From Candidatus Syntrophopropionicum ammoniitolerans (lineage in GTDB: Bacteria > Bacillota > Desulfotomaculia > Desulfotomaculales > Pelotomaculaceae), in assembly GCA_013201395.1 (NCBI GenBank), contig JABMJD010000012.1, forward strand, positions 1 to 50,757: 50,757 bases of DNA, written 5' to 3'. Positions 9,001 through 16,907 of this stretch are shown piece after piece; position 1 is the first letter of the stretch; the number at the start of each line of letters is the position of its first letter. Below the pieces are notes generated by a model. The model did no database searches. It was not told the origin of the DNA and worked only from the letters and a program-made list of their open reading frames with translations. The position numbers and the translations under genes were made by a program.

Positions 9001-9197
9001 GTTATATGCTCTTCAATTTCCTCGGGGCCGGCCCCACCGTGGCTGGTAATAACAGCTGCATAGGGCAACTCTATTTCAGGCAACAGATCAGTAGGCATCT
9101 GGGCCACGCTCATAGCACCTATGAGAGTAAGCGCTACCATTAAAACTATAATCGTAGCCGGCCTGTTGACCGCATATTGGGCAATCTTCCTGATCAT
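6063..9197 (-). CDS. RND (HAE1/AcrB-like) multidrug efflux permease
   Basis: A 1044-residue inner-membrane proton-driven efflux pump. The RND plan is present: an N-terminal segment (MIRKIAQYAVNRPATIIVL), a large extracytoplasmic loop, then transmembrane helices, and a duplicated second half opening with NHRRIVVLGAIALIGISL. The proton-relay acidic pair is seen in GRMIDDSIVVFENIYRH. The GxxxD/GAEFFPAMDAG motif at the second-half periplasmic start is also intact. It overlaps the adaptor gene by 4 bases and lies downstream of a marR gene, so the set is one operon. No outer-membrane channel gene is present. The gene is full length with no damage. Confidence 0.92.
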   Translation of the reverse strand: MIRKIAQYAVNRPATIIVLMVALTLIGAMSVAQMPTDLLPEIELPYAAVITSHGGAGPEEIEEHITKPIENMLATVSDIDTIMSQSGSNSSLVFVAFNYGTNMDNAMANIRDKISMVESYLPDDATKPQVMKMDPSMMPIIAVAIGADELSLAQLQNVAENDIEPRLSRISDVASVTIFGGREREIKVAVDPVKAQNYGLGLNQIVSFLAVENYNMSSGDISFGEREYLVRSLQEFGGVGDVGDVALTTATGNKIQLKEIAEIREDYKETTEISRVNNKAAVSILCQKRSDGNTVAACTDVKEEMKKIQAELGDKIDMEILMDQSDYINQSIGSTGKTLAQGAILAALIIFLFMRNLRSTAIVAIAIPLSLVATFIVLFYTGKTLNIITLGGLALGVGRMIDDSIVVFENIYRHRSLGLSAHDATLKGTSEVGGAVLASTLTMVSVFLPIGLAGGLSGVIFTPLAITISVAIVCSLLVALTVVPFMASRLLTDKAMETKGDAGRNAIGRQFHRLGAWLDNLGEKYKKWLRWALNHRRIVVLGAIALIGISLVLTPMIGAEFFPAMDAGTIAVSIETDKGSTLVDVDKIATVVEERLLDNSAVDTVFTSVGGAGVMSMTGSATNKAVFSVQLIPQGEREGAEQVAEKIRQSLKDIPGAKKSVSVDSGISMGSGGAVQINLKGDNLGTLREISKKIEKVVAGVPGTREVTSTMGDGNPEVLIRIDRQRAMYFGLTPAQVSSEVKAAISGTVASRYRFEGDEIDIRVTAAKNGTNDMETLEQLQLLTPVGSSIPLAEVADFELSTGPVGIDREDQSRQATISCDLLNRDLNSVTKDIQVQLADMQLPAGYSIEFGGDNKQMVEAFSSLLWAFLMAILLVYVILVIQYESFKDPFVILFSLPGAVIGVVLALLITGRSFNIAAFIGIIMLVGIAVSNAIVYIDYLKQMLAAGMERTAALIETGRVRLRPILMTALATILALAPMITGLGEGAEINAPLATVVIGGLLATTFVTLFLVPVVYSILDDWAFKIRRKFVSTADTVQDNNRA

Positions 9198-10330
9198 TGA
9201 GCATTTCCTCCATCAACAAAATTGAGCACGCTGTTTTCATCAATGAGGGTGTTTCCTTTGGTAACTACCCGCTGTCCAGCCTCCAAGCCGCTAGTTATTT
9301 CTACATAGGTTCCATCGTTTAGCCCCGTTTGCACTACTACCGCCCGGGCACTATTTTCCTCGTTTACAACATACACAACACTTTCACCACTTTTTGGGAG
9401 AACAGCAACCATCGGGATACCGATGACACCGGCTCGGCACTGGGTCCCCAGCATTACCCTGGCAAACATCCCCGACTTTACCCCGGCCTCATTATTAGGC
9501 AGAGAAATCTTAACCGGATAGGTGCGTGTTAGCGGGTCAGCAACTGAAGCAACACTTTTGATGGTACCGGAAAGCATTTCTGGACCAATGGCACTAATTT
9601 GCACCTGAACAGCTGTTCCTGTAAAAACCTTGGAAACATCCGCCTCACTTACCTTTACCTCGACCTCCAGATCAGCAGTGTTATTTACAACAGCAACGGG
9701 ACCCTGCATATTAACTGTATCTCCCACTGCAACATCGATCCGTCCGACAATACCACTAATCGGACTGGTCACCTCACAGTCGGCTAAGTTCTGTTGGGCC
9801 ATGTTCAGTGCAGCCTGTGCCTGAGCTACACCTGCCTCAGCAGCACCTGTATTTAGGGCATCATATTGGGCCTTGGCTGCCTCCAGTGCCTGATCTGAAA
9901 TAGCAGCAGCATCATGAAGCTGCTGCATGCGATTGTAGTTTTCTAGGGCTGTCTGCTTCTGGACATCATTAGCCGCCTGGGCAGCTCTAGCCGAAGCTAC
10001 CGCTGCTTCAGCTTGCCGGACAGCCGCATCTAATTTGCTACGATCCAGGCTAAGAATAACCTGCCCCTGCTGAACAGCCTGTCCCTCTGTGACATAAACA
10101 GCTGTAACCCGATGTGGCAGGTTAGGCATCACAGCTACTTCATTGCTCCCTTTTATTGTGCCAATATAACCCGTATATTTTGTAATATCCATATGTTCTA
10201 CAACTGTTGTGTCTACGGTAATGGCATCTGGCACTGTTTCTTGCTCCGTCTTATTGCCGCAACCGCTTAAGCCAAGGTGCAGGAAAACAATAACCAGCAC
10301 AGCTGCAGCCTTTAGATATCCTGATTTCAC
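9194..10330 (-). CDS. RND efflux adaptor lipoprotein (membrane fusion protein, HlyD/AcrA family)
   Basis: A 378-residue periplasmic-adaptor-type protein. The N terminus is a lipoprotein signal (VLVIVFLHLGLSGCG), with the lipid-bearing Cys in LSGC. A biotinyl-lipoyl half-motif, a long coiled-coil hairpin rich in Ala and Gln (AEAAVASARAAQAAND and on), the second lipoyl half (CEVTSPISGIVGRIDV) and beta-barrel domains follow. I choose the GTG at 10330, with GAGGGGTGG 6 bases upstream, over the ATG at 10384, which has no ribosome site. It couples to the RND permease translated 4 bases over its own stop. Confidence 0.9.
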   Translation of the reverse strand: MKSGYLKAAAVLVIVFLHLGLSGCGNKTEQETVPDAITVDTTVVEHMDITKYTGYIGTIKGSNEVAVMPNLPHRVTAVYVTEGQAVQQGQVILSLDRSKLDAAVRQAEAAVASARAAQAANDVQKQTALENYNRMQQLHDAAAISDQALEAAKAQYDALNTGAAEAGVAQAQAALNMAQQNLADCEVTSPISGIVGRIDVAVGDTVNMQGPVAVVNNTADLEVEVKVSEADVSKVFTGTAVQVQISAIGPEMLSGTIKSVASVADPLTRTYPVKISLPNNEAGVKSGMFARVMLGTQCRAGVIGIPMVAVLPKSGESVVYVVNEENSARAVVVQTGLNDGTYVEITSGLEAGQRVVTKGNTLIDENSVLNFVDGGNAQ

Positions 10331-10401
10331 CAAAATCCACCCCTCGTTTAATCCCATATCTTTTTTTGTTATGTATAGATGCACCGGTCCTCATTTACTA
10401 G

Positions 10402-10860
10402 TTATTTAAGTAAAACCATTTTTCTCATAATAGCATTAAATCTCTTTATCCCGGCAACGAAGTCTCTAATTACCTCTTCGTCCCCGGCGTCCAAAAATTG
10501 CCCATATCTTTTCTCGGCAGCACCTTCTATCTCCTGGATTATTGTTTCACCATACTCTGTTAGTCGCAATTCTACAAATCGTTCGTCCCTGGGATTTCTG
10601 TCTCGTTTTATGAAGCCGGCTTTTTCTAGTTTTTTGCACATGGCAGAGGCATTGCCGCTCGAAAGCCCAATTTCATTGCATAACTCACCAACAGTCAGAC
10701 ATTCAAACCGTTTGATTCCCATCATTATTCTGGTTTGCATCATGGTCAGTCCATACCTCTCAATAATGGGGCGAAAAAAAATATCTACGTTATCCTTTAG
10801 ACCACGCCAAAAGTCCCAAAGCAATACCTTTAATTCCAGGCCTGTCATAGCCACCTTCAC
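10402..10860 (-). CDS. MarR family transcriptional regulator
   Basis: A 152-residue winged helix-turn-helix protein. The recognition region is LTVGELCNEIGLSSGNASAMCKKLEKAGF, followed by the wing KRDRNPRDERFVELRLTEYG with the conserved D-x-R. Helices at both ends give the dimer interface. The start is either the GTG at 10860 or the ATG at 10848; both are near GGAG or AAGG. It is the first gene of the efflux operon and its promoter is embedded in a long inverted repeat (10867-10916), so autorepression released by a ligand or oxidant is the likely logic. Confidence 0.88.
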   Translation of the reverse strand: MKVAMTGLELKVLLWDFWRGLKDNVDIFFRPIIERYGLTMMQTRIMMGIKRFECLTVGELCNEIGLSSGNASAMCKKLEKAGFIKRDRNPRDERFVELRLTEYGETIIQEIEGAAEKRYGQFLDAGDEEVIRDFVAGIKRFNAIMRKMVLLK

Positions 10861-10866
10861 TCCAAT

Positions 10867-10926
10867 AACAATTGTGCATATTATCTATACACAATAGATA
10901 ATATATAGCAATTGTTCCATTGTCAA
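10867..10926 (-). promoter_or_regulatory. marR-RND operon promoter with nested palindromic operators
   Basis: The promoter reads TTGACA (10926-10921), 17 bases, TATTAT (10903-10898). It is covered by two nested inverted repeats: outer AACAATTG (10867-10874) with CAATTGTT (10909-10916), and inner TATTATCTAT (10879-10888) with ATAGATAATA (10894-10903), spacer 5. A bound MarR dimer would block the -10 region. Confidence 0.75.
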
Positions 10927-11029
10927 TATATTTTACCTGGGCTGTAAGACAAATTGGCTAATGCTCAATGTATACATATTATGTTTTTTTTGTCCACTTC
11001 CTCTGCGTTTTCAGCAAAAACTTAGCAAA

Positions 11030-11081
11030 CCCCCATAATTAAAATATCTGGTACAATATACTTGTATGTTAATCATGGGGG
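11030..11081. repeat. Inverted repeat around the metN promoter region
   Basis: CCCCCATAATTAA (11030-11042) and TTAATCATGGGGG (11069-11081) are inverted copies with one mismatch in 13. The 26-base spacer contains a TACAAT that could be the -10 of the met operon. No S-box or T-box was recognised upstream of metN. The repeat may be an operator for two protomers or a hairpin in a longer transcript. Confidence 0.5.
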
Positions 11082-11174
11082 AGCATGCACCTTGGATCCG
11101 GCACTACCTTTTTTGCCAACCAGGCAGGAAAAAAGCAATCTAAATAAAAATATACCTCTGTGGGGGAAAACACA

Positions 11175-12206
11175 ATGATTGAAATTAAGAATCTGAGCAA
11201 GGTTTATTTTGCATCAGGACAAGAAGTACTAGCGCTGGATGATGTCAGCCTGACAGTGCAAAAGGGTGAAATATTCGGCATTATTGGTCTTAGTGGAGCA
11301 GGCAAAAGCACGCTAATTCGGTGCATCAACATGCTGGAAAAACCTACTCGGGGCTCTATTGCGGTTGATGGTCAAGAGATTACCCTGCTTAGTCAGCATG
11401 AACTCCGCCTGGCTCGCCAGAAAATCGGGATGATTTTCCAACAATTTAACCTGTTATCATCGAGGACTGTCTTTGATAATGTCCTTTTCCCACTAGAAAT
11501 CGCCGGAGTACCGAAACAGGAAGCAGCTAAGCAGGTCCAAGAGCTGCTGGAGTTAGTAGGCCTCACTGATAAGGCTGAAATGCATCCGGCCCAGTTAAGC
11601 GGTGGCCAAAAGCAGCGGGTGGGCATAGCACGAGCACTGGCCAATGGACCCAAGCTCCTTTTATCTGATGAAGCTACTTCCGCCTTAGATCCACAGACAA
11701 CCCGTTCAATCCTCGAGTTGCTCAAGGATATCAACCGCCGGTTCCATTTAACAATTCTATTAATCACCCATGATATGAATGTAATTAAGAAGGTGTGTGA
11801 TCGGGTAGCAGTTATCGACAATGCACGTATTGTAGAGGCTGGTGAAGTGCTGGAGGTTTTCTCCAACCCCAACACGCCAACCTCCCATAGTTTTGTCAAT
11901 GCGGTAATCAGCAGGGAAATTCCTGGGGAGCTGCTGCACAACTCTGTAGAACCAAGCGGAAACTCTGTCAGTAAACTAATCCGGGTGTCATTCATCGGCC
12001 CTTCAGCAGGAAAACCTTTGATATCTTCCATGATCAGGCGTTACGACCTGGATGTCAACATTATATATGGCAACATCGACCGCATTAAAGATACCCCGTT
12101 TGGCAACCTAACCCTTGAAATACTTGGACATCCCGACTTACTGCAGAAAGCCCTGGCTTATTTACGCAGCCAGGGTCTGGAAATAGAGGTGTTAAGAAAT
12201 GCTTGA
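11175..12206 (+). CDS. metN: Methionine ABC importer, ATP-binding subunit
   Basis: A 343-residue ABC ATPase. Walker A is GLSGAGKST near residue 40, the signature is LSGGQKQR near residue 140, and Walker B is followed by DEATSALD. The C-terminal extension of about 90 residues (from about [15 protein letters not shown]) is the NIL/ACT-like regulatory domain that binds methionine and inhibits transport. This tells MetN from other amino-acid ATPases. The ATG at 11175 has GGGGGA 8 bases upstream; the GTG at 11160 is an earlier in-frame option without a site. It is the first gene of metNIQ and overlaps metI by 8 bases. Confidence 0.93.
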   Translation: MIEIKNLSKVYFASGQEVLALDDVSLTVQKGEIFGIIGLSGAGKSTLIRCINMLEKPTRGSIAVDGQEITLLSQHELRLARQKIGMIFQQFNLLSSRTVFDNVLFPLEIAGVPKQEAAKQVQELLELVGLTDKAEMHPAQLSGGQKQRVGIARALANGPKLLLSDEATSALDPQTTRSILELLKDINRRFHLTILLITHDMNVIKKVCDRVAVIDNARIVEAGEVLEVFSNPNTPTSHSFVNAVISREIPGELLHNSVEPSGNSVSKLIRVSFIGPSAGKPLISSMIRRYDLDVNIIYGNIDRIKDTPFGNLTLEILGHPDLLQKALAYLRSQGLEIEVLRNA

Positions 12207-12876
12207 GCTTTTGGGGGACAACTCCTGGATGGCCGGCAAGGTACTGCTGGCAACCTGGGAAACCATATACATGGTTCTAATATCTACTGTTCTAAGCTAT
12301 CTGGCCGGGCTACCCCTGGGAATCATCCTGGTTACCACCAATGAAAACCATATACTGGAAAACAAGGGTTTGAACCAGGTTCTGGGGTCAATTGTCAACG
12401 CCGCCAGATCCATTCCGTTTATCATTTTTCTAATTTTACTCATACCCTTCACACGTTTTTTAATTGGCACCTCAATTGGCACGGTAGCATCGATAGTACC
12501 GCTTACCCTTGCTGCCATCCCTTTTGTGGCCCGTATAGTAGAAACCTCACTAAAAGAAATCGAACAAGGACTGATTGAAGCTGCCGTTTCTATGGGAGCT
12601 AATGCCAGGCAGATCATAGGCAAGGTTTTATTGCCGGAAGCAATGCCTTCCTTATTGCTGGGGGTTGCTATAACTGCCATTAACCTAGTTGGCTATTCAG
12701 CTATGGCGGGAATTGTGGGAGGAGGTGGATTAGGAACCCTGGCCTATTATTACGGCTACCAGCGCTATGAGGACACTGTGATGTGGATTACCGTCATTGT
12801 CCTAATCATACTGGTGCAAGGGATGCAAATGCTTGGTGACAATCTTGCCGGTAAAATAGTAAATAAAAGGAGGTAA
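12199..12876 (+). CDS. metI: Methionine ABC importer, permease subunit
   Basis: A 225-residue integral membrane protein with about five transmembrane helices. It carries the binding-protein-dependent permease EAA loop ([27 protein letters not shown]), which docks to the ATPase. The length matches MetI. It starts inside the end of metN and ends 1 base before metQ, indicating translational coupling. Confidence 0.92.
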   Translation: MLELLGDNSWMAGKVLLATWETIYMVLISTVLSYLAGLPLGIILVTTNENHILENKGLNQVLGSIVNAARSIPFIIFLILLIPFTRFLIGTSIGTVASIVPLTLAAIPFVARIVETSLKEIEQGLIEAAVSMGANARQIIGKVLLPEAMPSLLLGVAITAINLVGYSAMAGIVGGGGLGTLAYYYGYQRYEDTVMWITVIVLIILVQGMQMLGDNLAGKIVNKRR

Positions 12877-12877
12877 A

Positions 12878-13705
12878 ATGATGAGAAAATTCTTGATACT
12901 TGTTGGTTGTTTGATTTTTGCGGTAGGTATTTTGGCAGGCTGTGGCAGTGAACCGGCCCAGCAAACCACTGGGGATACTGATGCTGCCGTCAAATTGGTG
13001 GTTGGCGCCACCGCCAAACCCCACGCTGAAATACTGGAGGTTGTAAAACCCATTTTGCAAGAGGAGAATATTGATCTGGAGATCAAGGTATTTACTGATT
13101 ACGTACTATTAAACCCGGCGCTGAAAGACAAGCAAATAGACGCTAATTTCTTCCAACACCTGCCCTATCTGGAGGACTTTAACGGCAAGAACAACACCGA
13201 CCTGGGATGGACAGTGAAGGTCCATACAGAGCCTATGGGTGTATACTCCAAAAAGGTTACCGATCTAGACATGCTGGCTGAAGGTGCCAGTATCGGAATA
13301 CCCAATGATGCCACCAACGGTGGTAGAGCCCTGATGGTACTCCAACAGGCAGAACTACTGAAACTCAAAGAGGGAGCCGACATTACCGCCACAGATAAGG
13401 ACATTGTAGATAACCCCAAAAAACTTAAAATTAACATGATGGATGCAGCAATGCTGCCCAGGGCATTGGATGATCTTGATGTTTGTGTCATTAACAGCAA
13501 TTACGCCCTGGAAGCAAACCTCAATCCTGTTGAGGATGCCATTTTCACAGAAGCAAAGGATTCACCTTTCGCCAATATCCTGGCGGTGAGACCCGAAGAC
13601 AAGGATAAAGACAGCATCAAAAAACTGGGCCAAGCCCTACAATCACAGGAAGTTAAACAGTTTATTGAAGACAACTACGAAGGAAGTCTCATTCCTGCAT
13701 TTTAA
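12878..13705 (+). CDS. metQ: Methionine-binding lipoprotein of the NlpA/MetQ family
   Basis: A 275-residue substrate-binding lipoprotein. The signal peptide ends in the lipobox ILAGCGS, placing the mature Cys near residue 24. The rest matches the NlpA/MetQ fold: KLVVGATAKPHAEIL at the start, NFFQHLPYLEDFN in the middle, and IPNDATNGGRALMVLQ. The ATG at 12878 or 12881 follows AGGAGG. Extracellular capture of D/L-methionine for MetNI is the expected role. Confidence 0.93.
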   Translation: MMRKFLILVGCLIFAVGILAGCGSEPAQQTTGDTDAAVKLVVGATAKPHAEILEVVKPILQEENIDLEIKVFTDYVLLNPALKDKQIDANFFQHLPYLEDFNGKNNTDLGWTVKVHTEPMGVYSKKVTDLDMLAEGASIGIPNDATNGGRALMVLQQAELLKLKEGADITATDKDIVDNPKKLKINMMDAAMLPRALDDLDVCVINSNYALEANLNPVEDAIFTEAKDSPFANILAVRPEDKDKDSIKKLGQALQSQEVKQFIEDNYEGSLIPAF

Positions 13706-13734
13706 AACAAACTAACAGTGCTGCATGATCATCT

Positions 13735-13762
13735 GTTGCCGGACGTCAAAACGTCCGGCAAC
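13735..13762. terminator. Bidirectional hairpin between metQ and the PurF-like gene
   Basis: GTTGCCGGACGT pairs perfectly with ACGTCCGGCAAC across a CAAA loop (12 pairs). It separates two convergent genes; the following T content is modest on both strands. Confidence 0.65.
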
Positions 13763-13791
13763 ATCTATAATAGCCCCAATTCTGTTCATTA

Positions 13792-15195
13792 TTATTCTTT
13801 TCCATTCCAGCAATAGGTGCAAAGCTTGTCCTCATCTATGCCGATGGCCTTGATCATATCGTGAATGCTTTGGTATTTCAGTGTTGTGAGGTTAAGCCCC
13901 TTGCTAATACAATCAACCATACAATTATATTGCACCGAAGCCGGATCACAATATGCACCCAGTGATTCTGGTTCTTTCCCCTCAAGTTTAATAATAGCTC
14001 GCCTTGCTACTAGTTCTTTAGCTGCCCGGGAAACGGAAAAATTTAAATATTTACAACCGAAAAGAATAGGCGGGCAAGCGGTCCGGATATGGACCTCTCT
14101 GGCCTTGCACCTATAAAGTAGATCAACAGTTTCACGCATTTGTGTGCCACGAACAATAGAATCATCACAAAAAAGCAAACTTTTCCCTTTTACCAGTTCC
14201 GGGATAGGCATCAATTTCATTCTGGCTACCAAATTCCTAATTTCTTGTTTCTGAGGTATGAAACTCCTGGACCAGGTGGGAGTGTATTTTATAAAAGGAC
14301 GTCCATAGGGCACCTTGGATTGATTTGAGTAACCTATAGCATGTCCAACGCCGGAATCAGGAACACCGGCAACCATGTCAACCTCCACATTGTCATTCCT
14401 GGCCAGTAGGGCTCCGTTTCTGTACCGCATTGCCTCAACGCTGACTCCTTCATAGGTTGAAGAAGGATAACCATAGTAGACCCATAGAAATGAACACATT
14501 TGCATTTTATTACCCGGTGGCGAAATTCTCTCTAAACCTTCCGCAGTAACAAAAACAATTTCCCCAGGTCCGAGTTCATAATTGAATCCATAACCCAGGT
14601 TAGCAAAAGCACAGGATTCGGAAGAAACGCAATAAGCATCCTTTTTTTTCCCTAATACCAAGGGAGTTCGGCCCAGCCTGTCCCTGGACACATAAATTCC
14701 TTGTGGTGTCAAAAGCAAAATTGAGCAGGATCCTTGAATCAGCTCTTGCACTTTCAATAGACCCTCTTTAAAAGAGTTTTCATGGTCTATAATAACGGAA
14801 ACCATCTCCGTTGGGTTAATAGCTCCTTTGTTTGTTTCCATGAAATGAATATTTTTTCGATCCGAGAACTCCTTGGCAATAATTTCTTCCAGGTTATTAA
14901 TTTTCCCCACAGTACTAATTGCATATTGGCCCAGGTGTGAACGTACCGTTAAGGGCTGCGGGTCGGTGTCACTGATACAACCGATACCCATTTTCCCTTT
15001 TAAATTTACTATCTCAGCATCAAATCTCGCCCTAAATTGTGTGTTTTCAATATTATGAATGGATCTATTGAAACAGCTTCCGTTCCAGATTGCCATCCCC
15101 CCCCGGCTGGTACCAAGATGGGAATGGTAATCTGTACCAAAATATACGTCTGTGACACAGTCATCCTTAGAGACAACACCGAATACCCCGCCCAA
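13792..15195 (-). CDS. PurF-like amidophosphoribosyltransferase homologue lacking the N-terminal Cys
   Basis: A 467-residue protein with the PurF plan: an N-terminal Ntn-type glutaminase domain (about 1-230) and a C-terminal phosphoribosyltransferase domain with the PRPP loop LLFCDDSIVRGTQMRE. Other PurF features are SRDRLGRTPLVLG and CDPASVQYNCM. The start is a TTG at 15195 with AAGGGG 8 bases upstream. The mature PurF nucleophile, Cys at position 2 after the initiator Met, is Gly here (MGGVFGVV). The C-terminal Cys residues (near 455) could bind a cluster as in many PurF proteins. It may use ammonia or have another role; the housekeeping purF is not visible in this window. Confidence 0.8.
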   Translation of the reverse strand: MGGVFGVVSKDDCVTDVYFGTDYHSHLGTSRGGMAIWNGSCFNRSIHNIENTQFRARFDAEIVNLKGKMGIGCISDTDPQPLTVRSHLGQYAISTVGKINNLEEIIAKEFSDRKNIHFMETNKGAINPTEMVSVIIDHENSFKEGLLKVQELIQGSCSILLLTPQGIYVSRDRLGRTPLVLGKKKDAYCVSSESCAFANLGYGFNYELGPGEIVFVTAEGLERISPPGNKMQMCSFLWVYYGYPSSTYEGVSVEAMRYRNGALLARNDNVEVDMVAGVPDSGVGHAIGYSNQSKVPYGRPFIKYTPTWSRSFIPQKQEIRNLVARMKLMPIPELVKGKSLLFCDDSIVRGTQMRETVDLLYRCKAREVHIRTACPPILFGCKYLNFSVSRAAKELVARRAIIKLEGKEPESLGAYCDPASVQYNCMVDCISKGLNLTTLKYQSIHDMIKAIGIDEDKLCTYCWNGKE

Positions 15196-15330
15196 AGACT
15201 ACACCCCTTACAATAGTAATGATATGTTCGATGTATTTTACAACAAAAAAACAGGAGTTTAGACACATTAATAGGATTACATTTTTAAGATAATATTGCA
15301 AGAACATTTTATATCCATAATGAACGAATA

Positions 15331-15371
15331 AAAGCCAGGTCAGTAAAACAGTAAACATGTGACCTGGTTTT
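15331..15371 (-). terminator. Intrinsic terminator after the amino-acid ABC operon
   Basis: On the minus strand CCAGGTCA (15367-15360) and TGACCTGG (15342-15335) pair, followed by CTTTTATT. Confidence 0.75.
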
Positions 15372-15386
15372 ATCTGGGTGTCCTTA

Positions 15387-16124
15387 CTAAATGCCCCATT
15401 CCAATACCCTATTTAAAAAAGAGGCCAGTTCCGCTGTATGTGGCCTTATAAATAGCCGCTCACTGTCCCCGTATTCCGCAAGCCTGCCATTTACAATAAA
15501 TATCAGCTTATCACAGGCTTTTTTAGCAAAGCCCATTTCATGTGTTACTAAAATAATATTCAATCCATCATATCTCAGTTCATTTAGCATGGCCAGCACT
15601 TCACCGGTGAGTTCCGGGTCCAGAGCACTTGTCGGCTCATCCAGTAAAAGCAGCTTCGGCTTAACTGCAACTGCCCTGACGATAGCTACCCTCTGCTGCT
15701 GGCCCCCGGATAGTTCATTTGGGAATTTATGCTTGTCTGCGGATAGCCCAAACCTGGCCAGCAACCTATTTGCAATCTTTTGAGCATCCGCTTTTGTGTA
15801 TCCATGAACATTTACCAACGGCAGCATGACATTTTGTTGGGCATTTAGATGATTAAAAAGACCTTTGGCCTGAAACACAAAACCAATTTGCCGGCGGTGT
15901 TGGATAAGATACCGTTCATCAAAGATGATTTTATTTCCATCAAGAAATACATCCCCAGTTGTCGGTGATATAAGCCCTCCGATTATTCTCAAAAGGGTAG
16001 ACTTTCCTCCCCCAGATGGGCCGATAATCGCTAGAGCTTTAAAGTCCTCAATGAAGGAGATATTGTCCAATACCTTTTTCTCGTCCGTAAAGATTTTGGT
16101 AACTCCCGCAAGTTCAATTCTCAT
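15387..16124 (-). CDS. Polar amino-acid ABC importer, ATP-binding subunit
   Basis: A 245-residue ATPase. Walker A is GPSGGGKST, the signature LSGGQQQR, Walker B LLLLDEPTSALD and the switch His lies in VTHEMGF. It lacks a regulatory extension, like GlnQ/HisP-type ATPases. I use the ATG at 16124 (MRIELAGV) rather than the TTG at 16142; it overlaps the permease end by 11 bases. It is the last gene of a three-gene importer operon. Confidence 0.9.
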   Translation of the reverse strand: MRIELAGVTKIFTDEKKVLDNISFIEDFKALAIIGPSGGGKSTLLRIIGGLISPTTGDVFLDGNKIIFDERYLIQHRRQIGFVFQAKGLFNHLNAQQNVMLPLVNVHGYTKADAQKIANRLLARFGLSADKHKFPNELSGGQQQRVAIVRAVAVKPKLLLLDEPTSALDPELTGEVLAMLNELRYDGLNIILVTHEMGFAKKACDKLIFIVNGRLAEYGDSERLFIRPHTAELASFLNRVLEWGI

Positions 16125-16899
16125 AGCTAAATTTACCTTCAAGATACCTTGTATACATAGAGATTGGGAAAGTCAGGGACAAATACAAAAGGCCCAAAAA
16201 GATATAGCTTTCAAATATGGCAAAATTTGAGGCACTGATTTCCCTAATGGTTTGAGTTAGCTCGATAACGGATATTAGAGACAGCAAGGAAGAATCCTTT
16301 ATGATCGATGCAAATTGTCCGGCCAGAGCAGGCAGGGTTCGTTTAATGATCTGCGGCAGAACAACCAGGCGCAATGTCTGTCCAGCCTCTAATCCCACAG
16401 CCTTTGCTGCTTCCAATTGGGTAGGCTCAATTGAATCAATGCCTCCCCTGATAATTTCTGCAATATACGCACCTTCAAAAAGCGAAAGGATTAAAACCCC
16501 TGCTAAAAACCTGTTGTCAACACCCCAGGCGGTACCAACGATGTAAAAAAAAAGATAAATCTGCATAATCATCGGTGTACCTCTAAAAAACTGCACATAT
16601 ACCTTTGAAAAATAAGAAATAGCCAAAATTCGTGAATTGTTGGCCATAGCAGACAAAAAACCCAGCAGTAGGCTCAATATCAGGCTGACGAGACTTAACT
16701 CCACTGTGGTAGCAAACCCCTGGATCAACCTATAGCGAAATGTCCACAAAAAGCTAAAGTCAAAATTTATGCTCAACCGTTTAGCGGAAAAAAAGAAAAA
16801 CAACAGGAAAAGGGCTACCGCGATGACAATATTTAAAAATTTCTGCAGTAAGGTTATTTTATCGTTGGTACCCTTGATGAAAACCCTATACAACGCCAT
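16114..16899 (-). CDS. Polar amino-acid ABC importer, permease subunit
   Basis: A 261-residue membrane protein of the HisM/GlnP type. Two hydrophobic helices near the N terminus precede FRYRLIQGFATTVELSLVSL. The EAA-type loop is PTQLEAAKAVGLEAGQTLRLVVLPQ. The ATG at 16899 follows AGGGGAT and lies 8 bases after the binding-protein gene. The ligand is probably an amino acid such as cystine, glutamine or arginine, but sequence alone does not decide. Confidence 0.9.
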   Translation of the reverse strand: MALYRVFIKGTNDKITLLQKFLNIVIAVALFLLFFFFSAKRLSINFDFSFLWTFRYRLIQGFATTVELSLVSLILSLLLGFLSAMANNSRILAISYFSKVYVQFFRGTPMIMQIYLFFYIVGTAWGVDNRFLAGVLILSLFEGAYIAEIIRGGIDSIEPTQLEAAKAVGLEAGQTLRLVVLPQIIKRTLPALAGQFASIIKDSSLLSLISVIELTQTIREISASNFAIFESYIFLGLLYLSLTFPISMYTRYLEGKFSYEN

Positions 16900-16907
16900 A
16901 ATATCCC

